Source of the DNA: JAKJGA01 sp029554345
Lineage (GTDB): Bacteria; Spirochaetota; UBA4802; JAFGJZ01
Assembly (NCBI GenBank): GCA_035395685.1
Contig: DAOPBR010000014.1
Coordinates: 1-56,124 of the forward strand
Reading direction: 5' to 3'
Length of the DNA: 56,124 nt
Shown: positions 1-7,983 of the stretch, one piece after another
Numbering within the stretch: the first letter of the stretch is position 1
How the letters are laid out: each line of letters begins with the position of its first letter
Notes under the pieces: generated by a model
The model's input: the letters and a program-made list of their open reading frames with translations, nothing else
Databases searched by the model: none
What the model was told of the DNA's origin: nothing
Position numbers and translations under genes: made by a program

Positions 1-320
1 CATCTGAAAACTCTTTGAGCCCATGGCTGTTCTTCGATTTCATGAATAAATTCAATATTGTTTTGTCTGAGGTTAGTGAAAACATCATCAATTGATTCAG
101 TTTCAAAATATAGAATGAGATTTCTGTCAGCGATTTGATTCCGAGAATGGATATTTTTAGTTATATTGTAAAAATGATCCTTGGAAATAATTGCAAAACG
201 TCCTTCAAATGTTATATTTATCCCGAAATCATATTTGACTGTCTGCTGTAATATTTCTTCATAAAACTTACGTGAGCGTTTGATGTCTTCAACCGCAAGA
301 ATTGATCCGATGAAATTCAT
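1..320 (-). CDS. Glyoxalase/VOC-family protein, C-terminus cut by window edge
   Basis: The minus strand reads open from an ATG at 320 to the window edge, giving 106 residues with no stop. The product starts MNFIGSILAVEDIKRSRKFY, the usual opening of the vicinal-oxygen-chelate fold (glyoxalase / bleomycin-resistance / dioxygenase superfamily). The pattern of beta strand, 'VEDIKRSRKFYEEIL' helix and later 'LILYFETESIDDVFTNL' matches one complete betaalphabetabetabeta module. The metal ligands and therefore the substrate cannot be assigned. Upstream of the ATG there is only a weak AGAAGA ribosome site. The C-terminal end lies outside the window. Confidence 0.7.
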   Translation of the reverse strand, partial: MNFIGSILAVEDIKRSRKFYEEILQQTVKYDFGINITFEGRFAIISKDHFYNITKNIHSRNQIADRNLILYFETESIDDVFTNLRQNNIEFIHEIEEQPWAQRVFR

Positions 321-440
321 TTGTCTATTCTTCTGATTATAGTGCATTAGTTCCGGATTTTATAAAACAATTGAAGAGTCTGTCAATGTTGAAAATATTA
401 TTTCTTCATTATGCAATAAAAATGAAGTAGCCTAAAAAAT

Positions 441-470
441 GAAATCCGTTACTGAGAAGTAACGGATTTT
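441..470 (-). terminator. Rho-independent terminator of the PEGA gene
   Basis: A perfect 12-bp inverted repeat, AAATCCGTTACT / AGTAACGGATTT (442-453 and 458-469), has a GAGA loop. On the minus strand it is followed by a run of six T (434-439). It sits eight bases after the stop codon of the PEGA protein gene. Confidence 0.85.
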
Positions 471-477
471 TAATTAC

Positions 478-2928
478 TTACCGGTATTTCACATGGAATA
501 TAGTTTTATTCCACCCGACATAAATATTGCCTTCTGTGATGAGTCCGCCCTGCGGATAGTTGTACGGATTCTGTCCGAATGTGTACTGCGAAGCAGACAT
601 CTTTGCAATTGTTTTCAGTGTTCCTTTAGTTGAAATAATCTGAATGCCGTCTTTGTTGAAAAAGGCGAGTTCATCTTTTTGTACGAATCCGATCTTCCAT
701 GCAACTTTACCGGCATAAAATTCCTGTATAACTTTATCTGTTTTGCGGTAGTAAACATGTATCTTTCCGGTTTTATTTGACAGCATATAAAGCCGTGTTC
801 CGTCAGGATCAAATGCCGCGCCGTATGTAGTGAGCGGTGTCTTAATCAGTTTAGAAGTTTTATCTTTTAGGTTAACAAGATACGCGCTTCCTTCCGTGCC
901 GAACTCGGTATAAACAACCGCGAGTATAGAAGATGACGCCTGGTCGAAAAAGAAACGGTCGGGAGTCTTGACCGCAACTTCCTGAGATATTATGTTTTTA
1001 ATTCCGCTTTCGGTACATTCTGCGATAATTAAATTCTTCTTAGATTCCTTCGGAGCTTTTCCGGACGGATCAAGTGTTCTCTTGTCCTGCGAATAACAGA
1101 CATAACCTTTTTTATTGACGCTGTCGTAAAATCCCTCATATATGATATTTGATACAGCATTTAGCCCCGCGCGGCTTTTAAGCGGGTTGGAATTAAAATA
1201 ATCAGATACCGATTCAAATCCATCGGCTATAATATGCGCGGATGTTATGCGTTTTTTTTTGAGATTCCAATGAACGATAAAATATCTGAATGCTGTTAGA
1301 TTATATTTCGTGTCTTTTCCCATGTTCTGCACGACAAGAGATGCGGTTCCTGCGCTTTCATCATAATGAATAATTTTTTTTATCGTAAACGGATACATTG
1401 CTTTCGGTGCTTTTGAAATTGAATATTTGTTGATAAGAAGTTCTGGATGCGAAGCAAAATATTCGTCAATCGGAACAATCATTTCACTGCGCGATAAAGT
1501 ATCCGGGTCTGTGTAGTAAATTGTTGATTTGCGCTGGTAATCCGCGTAGCCTGCGAATCCGAGAAGAATCTTCTTTNNNNNNNNNNNNNNNNNNNNNNNN
1601 NNNNNNNNNNNNNNNNNNNNNNNNNNNNNNNNNNNNNNNNNNNNNNNNNNNNNNNNNNNNNNNNNNNNNNNNNNNNATAGTTTGGCTGAACCGCTTTTAT
1701 CCACGGGATTTTGTTCAAGCTGAATTGAAACAGGTTTATTTGCCGGTTGTTCATCAAGATATTTGTGAGATAAAGTCTGTTTCAATATTTCTTCATCAGA
1801 TTTAACAGGAACAACTTCGGCAGGCTTCGGTTCATCGATGAAAGTTGTTTTAAACCATTTTGTTTTTTTTAAATCTGGGTCATCCTTTTCATTAATTCTA
1901 AACCAAACGGTATAATTTTCAGGATTAACATAATTGACCGCAAAATAATAATAAAGCTCCGGGGTTTTCGTGTATCCTTTTGATATTTCAAACAACCATG
2001 CTTTTTCATTTTTATCGTATTTTCCGTGAATGTCTACATCCGGTCCGTTTTCAACCTTCGCCAATTGAAGAATAATATTAAAGTGTCCGACAGGATGTTC
2101 GGGTTGTTCAAGGCGGATTACATAAGCCTGATTCTTGTATCTTTGACTTACAGCCTTATGCGGAGGAAAAGTGGGTTTAACAGAAGCAATTATTTGATTT
2201 ACCCTTTTTGTTGATTCGCTTAAGTCAACTGCGGGCTGGGTAGATTCGGAGACATCAGCGGTTGTTGATTTTTGCATCGCCACATTGAGAGTCTTGTTTC
2301 CTAAGAGGTTAATTGTTGTCTGATAGTCAATATAATCCGGGGCAGTGACTTTTATTATATAAAAACCGTTCTTCAACTTGTTAACGGGTTTGGCTTCTGA
2401 ATCGTTGATGAAAATTTTGCTTCCTTTGGCCTTTGAAACTTTTATTGTGAGAGTTGATATTTTGCCTTCCAAAGTAACGGGAATTGTCTGGTCGGATTTG
2501 AGATCGACAGAAGTCTGAAAAGTTTGATAACCGGGAGCTGTAATTTTTACCTTATATTTTCCTTCCGGAAGACGGCTGCCGTTTGTAAAAGATTTATTAT
2601 TAACGGTAATATTTGCATCGGGAATATTTGAAATATTAAATTTTAATGTGAAGCCTGTGATTTTTTCGAGATTGAGGTTGATGTTTTCAGCATTGCTTTC
2701 TGTTACGGAAGTTTTGAGGATGCCGGTCACATAACCCGGAGCTACAAATACAAAAGTATGCGGATCTTTTTTTAATGAAATATTAGTTGGAAGTTTTTGA
2801 GTGATTCTGTTGTCGATTGTGACAGTAGCGTCAGGTGCGTTGGTAGTAATCGACACGTTGAGTCTGTTTTGACCACTCAGCGAGAAAGCTGTTGTAAACA
2901 GCAGTAAAGAAAACATTAATTTCTTCAT
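478..2928 (-). CDS. Secreted PEGA-domain / beta-propeller-like protein, interrupted by an N gap
   Basis: About 816 residues with a type I signal peptide (residues 1-20). Three PEGA repeats follow (about 23-90, 93-155 and 157-220), each with the 'V.APGY' or 'ITAPGY' signature. PEGA modules are surface or periplasmic beta domains. Residues 258-370 form an unassigned beta-rich segment with a possible carbohydrate-binding-like fold. The last 250 residues show repeated strands ('AAFDPDGTRLYMLSN') typical of WD40/PD40-like propellers. One hundred N (34 unknown residues) interrupt the gene at about residue 420. Because 100 is not a multiple of three, the match of frame across the gap depends on the true gap length. 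The start is supported by GGAGG 8 bases upstream and a sigma-70-type promoter before it. The role is unknown; an envelope scaffold is inferred. Confidence 0.75.
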   Translation of the reverse strand: MKKLMFSLLLFTTAFSLSGQNRLNVSITTNAPDATVTIDNRITQKLPTNISLKKDPHTFVFVAPGYVTGILKTSVTESNAENINLNLEKITGFTLKFNISNIPDANITVNNKSFTNGSRLPEGKYKVKITAPGYQTFQTSVDLKSDQTIPVTLEGKISTLTIKVSKAKGSKIFINDSEAKPVNKLKNGFYIIKVTAPDYIDYQTTINLLGNKTLNVAMQKSTTADVSESTQPAVDLSESTKRVNQIIASVKPTFPPHKAVSQRYKNQAYVIRLEQPEHPVGHFNIILQLAKVENGPDVDIHGKYDKNEKAWLFEISKGYTKTPELYYYFAVNYVNPENYTVWFRINEKDDPDLKKTKWFKTTFIDEPKPAEVVPVKSDEEILKQTLSHKYLDEQPANKPVSIQLEQNPVDKSGSAKLXXXXXXXXXXXXXXXXXXXXXXXXXXXXXXXXXXKKILLGFAGYADYQRKSTIYYTDPDTLSRSEMIVPIDEYFASHPELLINKYSISKAPKAMYPFTIKKIIHYDESAGTASLVVQNMGKDTKYNLTAFRYFIVHWNLKKKRITSAHIIADGFESVSDYFNSNPLKSRAGLNAVSNIIYEGFYDSVNKKGYVCYSQDKRTLDPSGKAPKESKKNLIIAECTESGIKNIISQEVAVKTPDRFFFDQASSSILAVVYTEFGTEGSAYLVNLKDKTSKLIKTPLTTYGAAFDPDGTRLYMLSNKTGKIHVYYRKTDKVIQEFYAGKVAWKIGFVQKDELAFFNKDGIQIISTKGTLKTIAKMSASQYTFGQNPYNYPQGGLITEGNIYVGWNKTIFHVKYR
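1577..1676. other. Assembly gap (100 N)
   Basis: One hundred N lie inside the PEGA protein gene. The two flanks share no obvious overlap, so real sequence of unknown length may be missing. Confidence 0.95.
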
Positions 2929-2988
2929 AAAATATCCTCCGGATATGTTACTTTAATATCAGTGTTATAATAAAAACCTTTGATACTA

Positions 2989-3018
2989 ATTATATTATGA
3001 AAAGATGCAAAAAGTCAA
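2989..3018 (-). promoter_or_regulatory. Sigma-70-like promoter of the PEGA gene
   Basis: On the minus strand TTGACT (3013-3018) and a perfect TATAAT (2989-2994) are separated by 18 bases. This lies 60-90 bases before the PEGA gene start, with nothing else in between. Confidence 0.7.
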
Positions 3019-3461
3019 GACTGATAATGTATGATGAAAATCCGTTTGTGGAATATTTTNNNNNNNNNNNNNNNNNNNNNNNNNNNNNNNNNNNNNNNNN
3101 NNNNNNNNNNNNNNNNNNNNNNNNNNNNNNNNNNNNNNNNNNNNNNNNNNNNNNNNNNNAGTTTTAACGGAAAGTCTTTTCCGTTCAGGCGCATCCATTT
3201 GGTTTGTTTTCCGTCAACCACGCAGATCATATGTTTTTCGAAATCGTTTTCTTCGAAGCCTTCCTTGACATAGTACCATGAAAAATCCTCTGAAGGGTGA
3301 TTGTTGTAATCAATATAACCAATTGTAAAAGGGCATGTGGCTGCAGCGGTTTTCTTCCCAGTTGAAGTTAAATTACTATCCGCTGAGAGAAGAGAAATGT
3401 GAGCACTTAGTATTATCAATATGAGAAAATTATTTAAAACAAACCTGAAGAATGTATTCAT
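3015..3461 (-). CDS. Small secreted protein of unknown function, broken by an N gap
   Basis: The first 100 residues are secure. A signal peptide (about 1-27, ending LLSADS) is followed by a short soluble region with two cysteines and several Trp/Tyr ('DFSWYYVKEGFEE'). The start has a very strong AGGAGGTG ribosome site. The gap at 3060-3159 removes the C-terminus, and the frame used after the gap is arbitrary, so the stop near 3015 is only nominal. I do not recognise the family. The next gene's promoter overlaps the nominal stop, which fits a gene that really ends near here. Confidence 0.55.
   Translation of the reverse strand: MNTFFRFVLNNFLILIILSAHISLLSADSNLTSTGKKTAAATCPFTIGYIDYNNHPSEDFSWYYVKEGFEENDFEKHMICVVDGKQTKWMRLNGKDFPLKXXXXXXXXXXXXXXXXXXXXXXXXXXXXXXXXXXKIFHKRIFIIHYQS
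3060..3159. other. Assembly gap (100 N)
   Basis: One hundred N lie within the small secreted protein gene. No shared flank sequence is seen, so this gap may hide real bases. Confidence 0.95.
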
Positions 3462-3903
3462 TAAACACCTCCTGTAAAAAAAAATTGAATTTAAAATGTT
3501 TCAGAAATAATACAATGTCTCGTTTATAATAAATTGAAAGTTAAAATCTATGTGTTCCGTTTATATTAGTGCTTTGAATATTTTGCAAGCATTAACTAGT
3601 TACTGTGATCATTTCATGAGTTTGTCTGCGTATGATTTATAAAATGATGGTGTTCACTTGTCACATTTTTCTGAAATTAAAAATTAACTAGCTGAATTAA
3701 TATCGCTATCATCATAGTGATAAAAAAGCGATAACTTTTCCAAACGTACTCAGAGGTGAACAAGTCTGAGCACTGATCCATGCCCAACTGGATTTAAAAG
3801 GCATCAGTAACGATCCATGTAAAGCGATGTTTTCAATACGCAACAGGAAATTGCAATAAAAGGCATCGCAAGAAGCCTTTTATTGTCTGCTGATACTCGG
3901 GAA
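3462..3903. other. 442-bp intergenic region with several hairpins, no gene
   Basis: No plausible coding frame is present. Structure seen: a hairpin TATCGCT/AGCGATA (3701-3707 with 3727-3733) containing an inner ATCAT/AGTGAT pairing; a CTCAGA/TCTGAG pair (3749-3754 with 3765-3770); an 11-mer TAAAAGGCATC present twice (3795-3805 and 3857-3867); and the terminator at 3855-3884. The left 250 bases are featureless AT-rich sequence. It could be a decayed element or hold a small RNA; nothing decides this. Confidence 0.4.
3855..3884 (-). terminator. Terminator after the C_GCAxxG_C_C gene
   Basis: A perfect 10-bp inverted repeat AATAAAAGGC / GCCTTTTATT (3855-3864, 3875-3884) with a 10-base loop sits 20 bases after the stop codon. 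On the minus strand the 3' arm ends in TTTTATT. Confidence 0.7.
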
Positions 3904-4347
3904 TTACTTATTATCTTTGATAATGCTGTAGACCAAAGCGGCAGCGTCACCGACTACTTTTCTGCATATTATCTGGTGATGCTTTCTCTGTTCAACTTCA
4001 TCCGTGCTCTTGACATATTTTTTTAAAATTTCCGCGCACTGGGTCGTTCCGTAAATTTCTTCAGCAAGTTTATCGAGTTCGCGTACTTTCGCGTATGCTG
4101 AAAGTTTTGTTTCCATGTCGAGCGGTTCAGTATTGCCGAATTCTAAACCCAGAACCATGAACGCGCCTGTGAGTGCGCCGCACTTCTGACGCAAGCGACC
4201 CATGCCGCCGCCGAAGGTTGACGAAATCTTTTTTGCGGTTTCATCATCGATTCCGTAATTGGATGAAAACGCCAGCAAAACCGCTTGAGAGCATGCATAT
4301 CCAGAATCAAAATAATTCAGCGCTTTTTTAACGTAAGTTTCTTTCAT
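3904..4347 (-). CDS. C_GCAxxG_C_C family redox protein
   Basis: 147 residues of the C_GCAxxG_C_C family (PF09719, putative redox-active proteins). Seen: 'GYACSQAVLLAF', the core 'FGGGMGRLRQKCGALTGAFMVLG' type segment with CGALTG, then spaced cysteines in 'TTQCAEIL' and 'QIICRKVV'. The family is thought to use its conserved cysteines for redox chemistry or Fe-S/metal binding, but no reaction is established. An ATG at 4347 is chosen because GAGAA lies upstream. A longer frame to a TTG at 4398 would start inside a terminator hairpin and is rejected. It is the last gene after the Mrp/ORP operon, separated by a strong terminator, so it may be reached only by read-through. Confidence 0.85.
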   Translation of the reverse strand: MKETYVKKALNYFDSGYACSQAVLLAFSSNYGIDDETAKKISSTFGGGMGRLRQKCGALTGAFMVLGLEFGNTEPLDMETKLSAYAKVRELDKLAEEIYGTTQCAEILKKYVKSTDEVEQRKHHQIICRKVVGDAAALVYSIIKDNK

Positions 4348-4390
4348 AGTTTCAGTATTCTCTTTTCTTGATATCAATATCTTTATAATA

Positions 4391-4429
4391 ATCGGCAAAA
4401 GGCTTCCTTTATGGAAGCCTTTTGCCGAT
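4391..4429 (-). terminator. Very strong terminator between the ORP-like gene and the C_GCAxxG_C_C gene
   Basis: A perfect 17-bp inverted repeat (4391-4407 with 4413-4429) has a 5-base loop and contains AAAAGGCTTCC/GGAAGCCTTTT. It begins at the stop codon of the preceding gene. The U tract is part of the stem (CCTTTT), followed by GCCGAT, so it could act as a partial terminator or as an RNA-stabilising hairpin. Confidence 0.75.
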
Positions 4430-4770
4430 CAATGATCGCATGCATTCGCGCCTGTAACGAGTTTTCCTTCAAGATAACTCTTAGCAAGATTTTCAGGTGT
4501 ATCGCATGGAGCGCCGAAAATCACTTTTATGTTTCTTTCGGCGAAAAGATCTTGAGCGCGTCCGCCCATTCCTCCCGCTATAATCATGTTGACTCCGCGT
4601 TCTCCGAGAAATTTCGGAAGAAGTCCGGGCTCATGCGGAGGTGCTTCAAGTTCGCTTGTCTGAGAGATTGTCTTTGCAGTCTCATCAGCGTCGATTATCG
4701 AGAATTTCTCGCAGTGACCGAAGTGAGTATTAAGCATTCCGTCATGTACAGGTATCGCTATTTTAATCAT
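4429..4770 (-). CDS. NifX/NifB-like (DiNase) protein matching the C-terminal half of MrpORP
   Basis: 113 residues of the dinitrogenase Fe-Mo cofactor biosynthesis fold (NifX/NafY/ORP superfamily). Motifs seen: MIKIAIPVHDG start, 'HFGHCEKF', 'PPHEPGLLPKFL', 'IIAGGMGGRAQDLF' and a C-terminal 'TGANACDH'. The last three are what I know from the orange-protein half of fused MrpORP proteins of sulfate reducers. Here the domain is a separate gene 11 bases after mrp. Family members bind metal-sulfur clusters. The ATG at 4770 has AAGGAG 7 bases upstream; the TTG two codons earlier is rejected. Confidence 0.88.
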   Translation of the reverse strand: MIKIAIPVHDGMLNTHFGHCEKFSIIDADETAKTISQTSELEAPPHEPGLLPKFLGERGVNMIIAGGMGGRAQDLFAERNIKVIFGAPCDTPENLAKSYLEGKLVTGANACDH

Positions 4771-4781
4771 AATCAATCTCC

Positions 4782-5588
4782 TTATTTTTTAATTTCAGTG
4801 AGAACTTCCGCAACGTGTGTGAAAATTTTTGACGCGTGTGAGTCTGCTCTGTTTACATAAGGAACCCCGGCATCTCCGCATTTGCCGAGTTCAGGTTCTA
4901 TCGGAATCTTGCCTAAGAAATTAATTCTATAGTCCTTTGCTATTTTTTCGCCGCCGTCTTTTCCGAATATGTCATATACTTCTCCGCATTTAGGGCAGGC
5001 GAATCCGCTCATGTTTTCAATTATTCCGGCAACCGGAAGATTGAGCATCTTGCAAAAATTTACGGAACGGCGCACGTCTGCGGCTGATACTTCCTGCGGA
5101 GTTGTGACGAGCACAGCTCCGTCAGGATTGTCGAGAAGCTGAATTGCTGAAAGCGGTTCGTCGCCTGTTCCCGGAGGGCAGTCAACGATCAGATAATCGA
5201 GCTCCCCCCATTCAACATCTTTTATGAACTGTTTGATGGCGCCGGTCTTCATCGGGCCGCGCCATACAACAGGAGCGTCTTTTTCTCCGAGAAGAAAACC
5301 GACAGAGAGAACCTTCAGGTTCGGAATGCATCCGATCTCAGCCGGAACAATTCCTTTTTCGGTTGAAACGAGTTTCGCGCCGGTAAGCCCGAGCATAGTC
5401 GGAACGCTGGGTCCGTGAACATCAACATCAAGAAGTCCTGTCTTGAATCCTTTCGCCGCGAGAGCGCACGCTATATTTACTGATACGGTACTTTTCCCGA
5501 CACCGCCTTTTCCTGATAATACAACGAATTTCTTTTTAATTCCCTTGAGTCTTTCTTTTAACATTAAATCGTCATCATTCTGTGACAT
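4782..5588 (-). CDS. mrp: Mrp/NBP35-family Fe-S carrier ATPase
   Basis: 268 residues, a P-loop NTPase of the Mrp/ApbC/NBP35 family that assembles or carries [4Fe-4S] clusters. Seen: deviant Walker A SGKGGVGKST (about residues 25-34), Switch I 'DVDVHGPSVP', Walker B-like 'LIVDCPPGTGDEPL', and a CPKC pair near residue 200 that bridges the cluster at the dimer interface. The start ATG at 5588 is preceded by GGGAGA; an ATG four codons upstream overlaps that ribosome site. The gene overlaps the end of the upstream MinD-like gene by 25 bases. In Desulfovibrio the equivalent is fused to an ORP domain; here that domain is the next gene. Confidence 0.95.
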   Translation of the reverse strand: MSQNDDDLMLKERLKGIKKKFVVLSGKGGVGKSTVSVNIACALAAKGFKTGLLDVDVHGPSVPTMLGLTGAKLVSTEKGIVPAEIGCIPNLKVLSVGFLLGEKDAPVVWRGPMKTGAIKQFIKDVEWGELDYLIVDCPPGTGDEPLSAIQLLDNPDGAVLVTTPQEVSAADVRRSVNFCKMLNLPVAGIIENMSGFACPKCGEVYDIFGKDGGEKIAKDYRINFLGKIPIEPELGKCGDAGVPYVNRADSHASKIFTHVAEVLTEIKK

Positions 5589-6439
5589 ATTTTCTCCCAT
5601 ATATTTTTAATAATATTTTTAATTTCAACGCAGTCCGATTCCATGACTGTAAGGGCTCGGATCTGTGACTGTGTGAATATTTTGCTGTAAGGTATTTTGC
5701 CCGCAACTATGCCTCCGAGTTCAAGAGTTTTTTTTTCAACACGTGAAGTAATTTCTTCGTTTACGTCAAAGCGGTTCACGCATACAAAAAAAGGTATGCG
5801 GAAATGCTTAATTAGCGAAGCGATTCTTTCGAGATCATGTTCGCCTGAAAGCGTAGGTTCGGTTACGATTAAAACAGCATCAGCGCCTGTAATGGAAGCT
5901 ATCACGGGGCATCCGATTCCCGGAGGGCCGTCGGTTATGATGAAGCTTTTATTTTCTTCAGATGTTTTTTCTTTTGCTTTTTTCCGGACAAGCGAAACGA
6001 GTTTGCCTGAATTTTCTGCTCCCGCGAACAATCTTGCGTGGGATACTGTTCCGAATCTGCTTTTTGAAATGTACCATTCACCGCATTTTCGCTCATCAAA
6101 CATAATAGCGTTTACCGGACAAAAATGAACACATACGCCGCAGCCTTCGCACGATGTTTCTTCAATGCTGAAAATTCCGTCATTATTTTTAACTGCCTCA
6201 AAACGGCAGAGTTCAAGGCATCTTCCGCATGAAACGCATTTGCTTTTATCGATAGAAGCAAGCTTGCCGCTTTCGAAGATTCCGCTTTCCATTACTGCCG
6301 GTGAAAGCACAAGATGAAGATCGGCTGCATCAACATCGCAGTCTGCAATGACGGTGCTTTCGGAAAGAGACGCTAACGCGGCGCTTACACTTGTCTTTCC
6401 TGTTCCGCCTTTTCCGCTGATTATAACGAGTTCCTTCAT
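5564..6439 (-). CDS. MinD-superfamily P-loop ATPase with inserted ferredoxin domain (copy 2)
   Basis: 291 residues. Walker A SGKGGTGKTSVS lies at the N-terminus. A two-cluster ferredoxin insert at about residues 64-115 has two CxxCxxCxxxC motifs (CVSCGRCLELC and CEGCGVCVHFC), followed by 'DGPPGIGCPVIASI' (Walker B region) and 'VTEPTLSGEHDLER'. This architecture is the COG1149 type always found beside NifX-like genes, as DVU2103/DVU2104 are in the Desulfovibrio orp operon. The likely role is ATP-dependent electron or cluster handling. It overlaps the upstream paralogue by ATGA (6436-6439), implying translational coupling. Confidence 0.92.
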   Translation of the reverse strand: MKELVIISGKGGTGKTSVSAALASLSESTVIADCDVDAADLHLVLSPAVMESGIFESGKLASIDKSKCVSCGRCLELCRFEAVKNNDGIFSIEETSCEGCGVCVHFCPVNAIMFDERKCGEWYISKSRFGTVSHARLFAGAENSGKLVSLVRKKAKEKTSEENKSFIITDGPPGIGCPVIASITGADAVLIVTEPTLSGEHDLERIASLIKHFRIPFFVCVNRFDVNEEITSRVEKKTLELGGIVAGKIPYSKIFTQSQIRALTVMESDCVEIKNIIKNIWEKICHRMMTI

Positions 6440-7287
6440 TTGAATTCCCCCGCGCGGCTTATAATTTTATTAGAATTTAAAATGAAATACTGCTTAAACT
6501 CAGGCAGAGCGTCATAGAGCGGAATTCCTTTAGAATAAGCACGCGCCGCGTCAATGGATTCTTTGATACGCATGATGACTTCGATGTTTTCACTCGTGCA
6601 ATATTTTTCAACACGGTCATCTCCCGAATCCGCGCGGTTGATGATGACGTAGAAATTCATTTTCATTTTGCGGAGAGTTTCTACGGCAAGCGTCATGTCG
6701 TGAAGTCCGAATGGTGTCGGCTCTGTTACAAGAATGACATAATCGGCTCCGCCGACAGCGGTAACCATGGGGCATGAAGTTCCCGGAGGGCAGTCGATTA
6801 ATGCAATTTCTTCGCGCGCCAATTTTTTTACTTCCCGTATGAGGGGTGGAGCCATCGCCTTTCCTATGTCAAGAATGCCCTGAACAAGATGTATTATGCC
6901 GGCATTATATTCCAATATTTCGCCGGTTTTACTGTCTGTTTCTTTTATACATTTTTCCGGACAAACTAGGGAACATCCGCCGCAGCTGTGGCAGAGGTCG
7001 GGAAATATCACAGCGCGTTTCTTCACTATTGCAATACAGTTGAATTCGCAAATTTCCGCGCATTTTCCGCAACCGGTACAGCGTGAAAGATCAAGTGAAG
7101 GAATTTTGACATTAAATTCTGATCTCGAAATTTCTCTGCATTCAAGAAGAAGATGCGCGTTCGGTTCTTCGACATCACAGTCTAAAAGACTTATTTTCTT
7201 ATTTGAATCTGCAAGCGCTTTAGCAAGCGAAACCGAAACGCTTGTTTTTCCTGTTCCGCCTTTTCCTGACGCGACGGCAATAATCAT
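6436..7287 (-). CDS. MinD-superfamily P-loop ATPase with inserted ferredoxin domain (copy 1)
   Basis: 283 residues, paralogue of the next gene with the same order: Walker A SGKGGTGKTSVS, a double [4Fe-4S] ferredoxin insert (CTGCGKCAEIC, CHSCGGCSLVC), 'IDCPPGTSCPMVTAV' and 'VTEPTPFGLHDM'. The two copies probably work as a pair or heterodimer, as two adjacent copies are the norm in orange-protein operons. The start overlaps the end of the ORP-like gene by ATGA (7284-7287). Confidence 0.92.
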   Translation of the reverse strand: MIIAVASGKGGTGKTSVSVSLAKALADSNKKISLLDCDVEEPNAHLLLECREISRSEFNVKIPSLDLSRCTGCGKCAEICEFNCIAIVKKRAVIFPDLCHSCGGCSLVCPEKCIKETDSKTGEILEYNAGIIHLVQGILDIGKAMAPPLIREVKKLAREEIALIDCPPGTSCPMVTAVGGADYVILVTEPTPFGLHDMTLAVETLRKMKMNFYVIINRADSGDDRVEKYCTSENIEVIMRIKESIDAARAYSKGIPLYDALPEFKQYFILNSNKIISRAGEFK

Positions 7288-7646
7288 ACCCAGTGTCCTT
7301 CAACGTCTGCAGAGTCGGCTTCTTTCAGAGTGCCGGCGATAAAATCTGCTATGACATCTTTGACCGGCTTTTCTTCGCTGTGATATATTTTTACACCGGA
7401 TTCTGAAAGAAGCTTGTAAGCTTTCGGTCCGGTGTGACCTGTTATTACCGCGTCCGCTCCGGTGTTTATTACATTCTGCGCGCTTTGGATTCCGGCACCT
7501 TGAGCGGCATTAAGATTCTGAGTGTTGTCTATCAGTTCATTCGTTTTTGTTTCAGTATCATAGATCATAAATTTTTTCGCTCTTCCGAAGCGCATATCCA
7601 TCTTGTCATCCATGTCTAAGCTGTTAATGCTTATTGCTATTTTCAT
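7284..7646 (-). CDS. Orange-protein-like NifX/NifB family protein
   Basis: 120 residues, starting MKIAISIN. It carries 'MRFGRAKKFMIYD', 'NAAQGAGIQSAQ' and 'ITGHTGPKAYKLL', the signature I associate with ORP itself (the Mo-Cu cluster-binding orange protein of Desulfovibrio) and close NifX-like relatives. There are no cysteines, consistent with an ORP-like protein holding a cluster non-covalently; whether Mo or Cu is bound here is unknown. The ATG at 7646 has AAGGAAAT upstream; earlier in-frame starts lie inside the previous gene and are rejected. The stop of the preceding gene is one base away. Confidence 0.9.
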   Translation of the reverse strand: MKIAISINSLDMDDKMDMRFGRAKKFMIYDTETKTNELIDNTQNLNAAQGAGIQSAQNVINTGADAVITGHTGPKAYKLLSESGVKIYHSEEKPVKDVIADFIAGTLKEADSADVEGHWV

Positions 7647-7647
7647 T

Positions 7648-7983
7648 TTATTTCCTTTCATTAAGAACATTCTGTTCGAGAAGTTCTGCAGCGTGAAAAA
7701 CACATTCCGCGCATTTTATTTTTCCCGCGAGTCTTATGTCTCTGCATCTGACATGACCGCCGGAAAAGAGCGAAAACTTTTTTCTAAGAGTTTCGGCTTT
7801 TTCTCCGGCGATAATGCATGCCGCGTGTAATGCTCCGCATAAGCCTTCAGGAGCGCGACCACTTCCGCAGGATGTAAAATCTTCGGATACATTTTCTCCT
7901 GATTTTATTTCCCAAGCAGAAGCGACTGACTCGGCGCAGTTTCCCTTTCTGGTCAAAAATAATTCTTTAGCCTTATTGTTCAC
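7648..7983 (-). CDS. Cys-rich C_GCAxxG_C_C-like redox protein
   Basis: About 111 residues. Cysteines are spaced as in the C_GCAxxG_C_C family: 'GNCAESVASAW', 'FTSCGSGRAPEGLCGALHAACIIAG', 'VRCRDIR', 'IKCAECVFHAAELL'. CGALHAA corresponds to the family's CGAxxG-type core. The suggested start is GTG at 7983, with GGGGA just upstream and an 11-base overlap with the DUF5320 gene. An alternative ATG at 8067 would overlap that gene by 95 bases and adds a non-conserved basic leader. Its place between a DUF5320 protein and an ORP-like protein suggests a redox partner of the Mrp/ORP machinery. Confidence 0.75.
   Translation of the reverse strand: MNNKAKELFLTRKGNCAESVASAWEIKSGENVSEDFTSCGSGRAPEGLCGALHAACIIAGEKAETLRKKFSLFSGGHVRCRDIRLAGKIKCAECVFHAAELLEQNVLNERK

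Noticed and set aside
2995..3273. Frames crossing the second N gap in other phases
   Set aside because: No motif; frame across the gap is undefined.
4345..4398. Longer start (TTG at 4398) for the C_GCAxxG_C_C gene
   Set aside because: It would begin inside the 17-bp terminator stem and add residues unlike the family; ATG at 4347 has a better ribosome site.
4411..4860. 149-codon plus-strand frame
   Set aside because: Antisense of the NifX-like gene and the end of mrp, with no ribosome site or recognisable protein.
6896..7342. 148-codon plus-strand frame
   Set aside because: Mirror of the ferredoxin-MinD ATPase; its sequence has no protein-like motifs.
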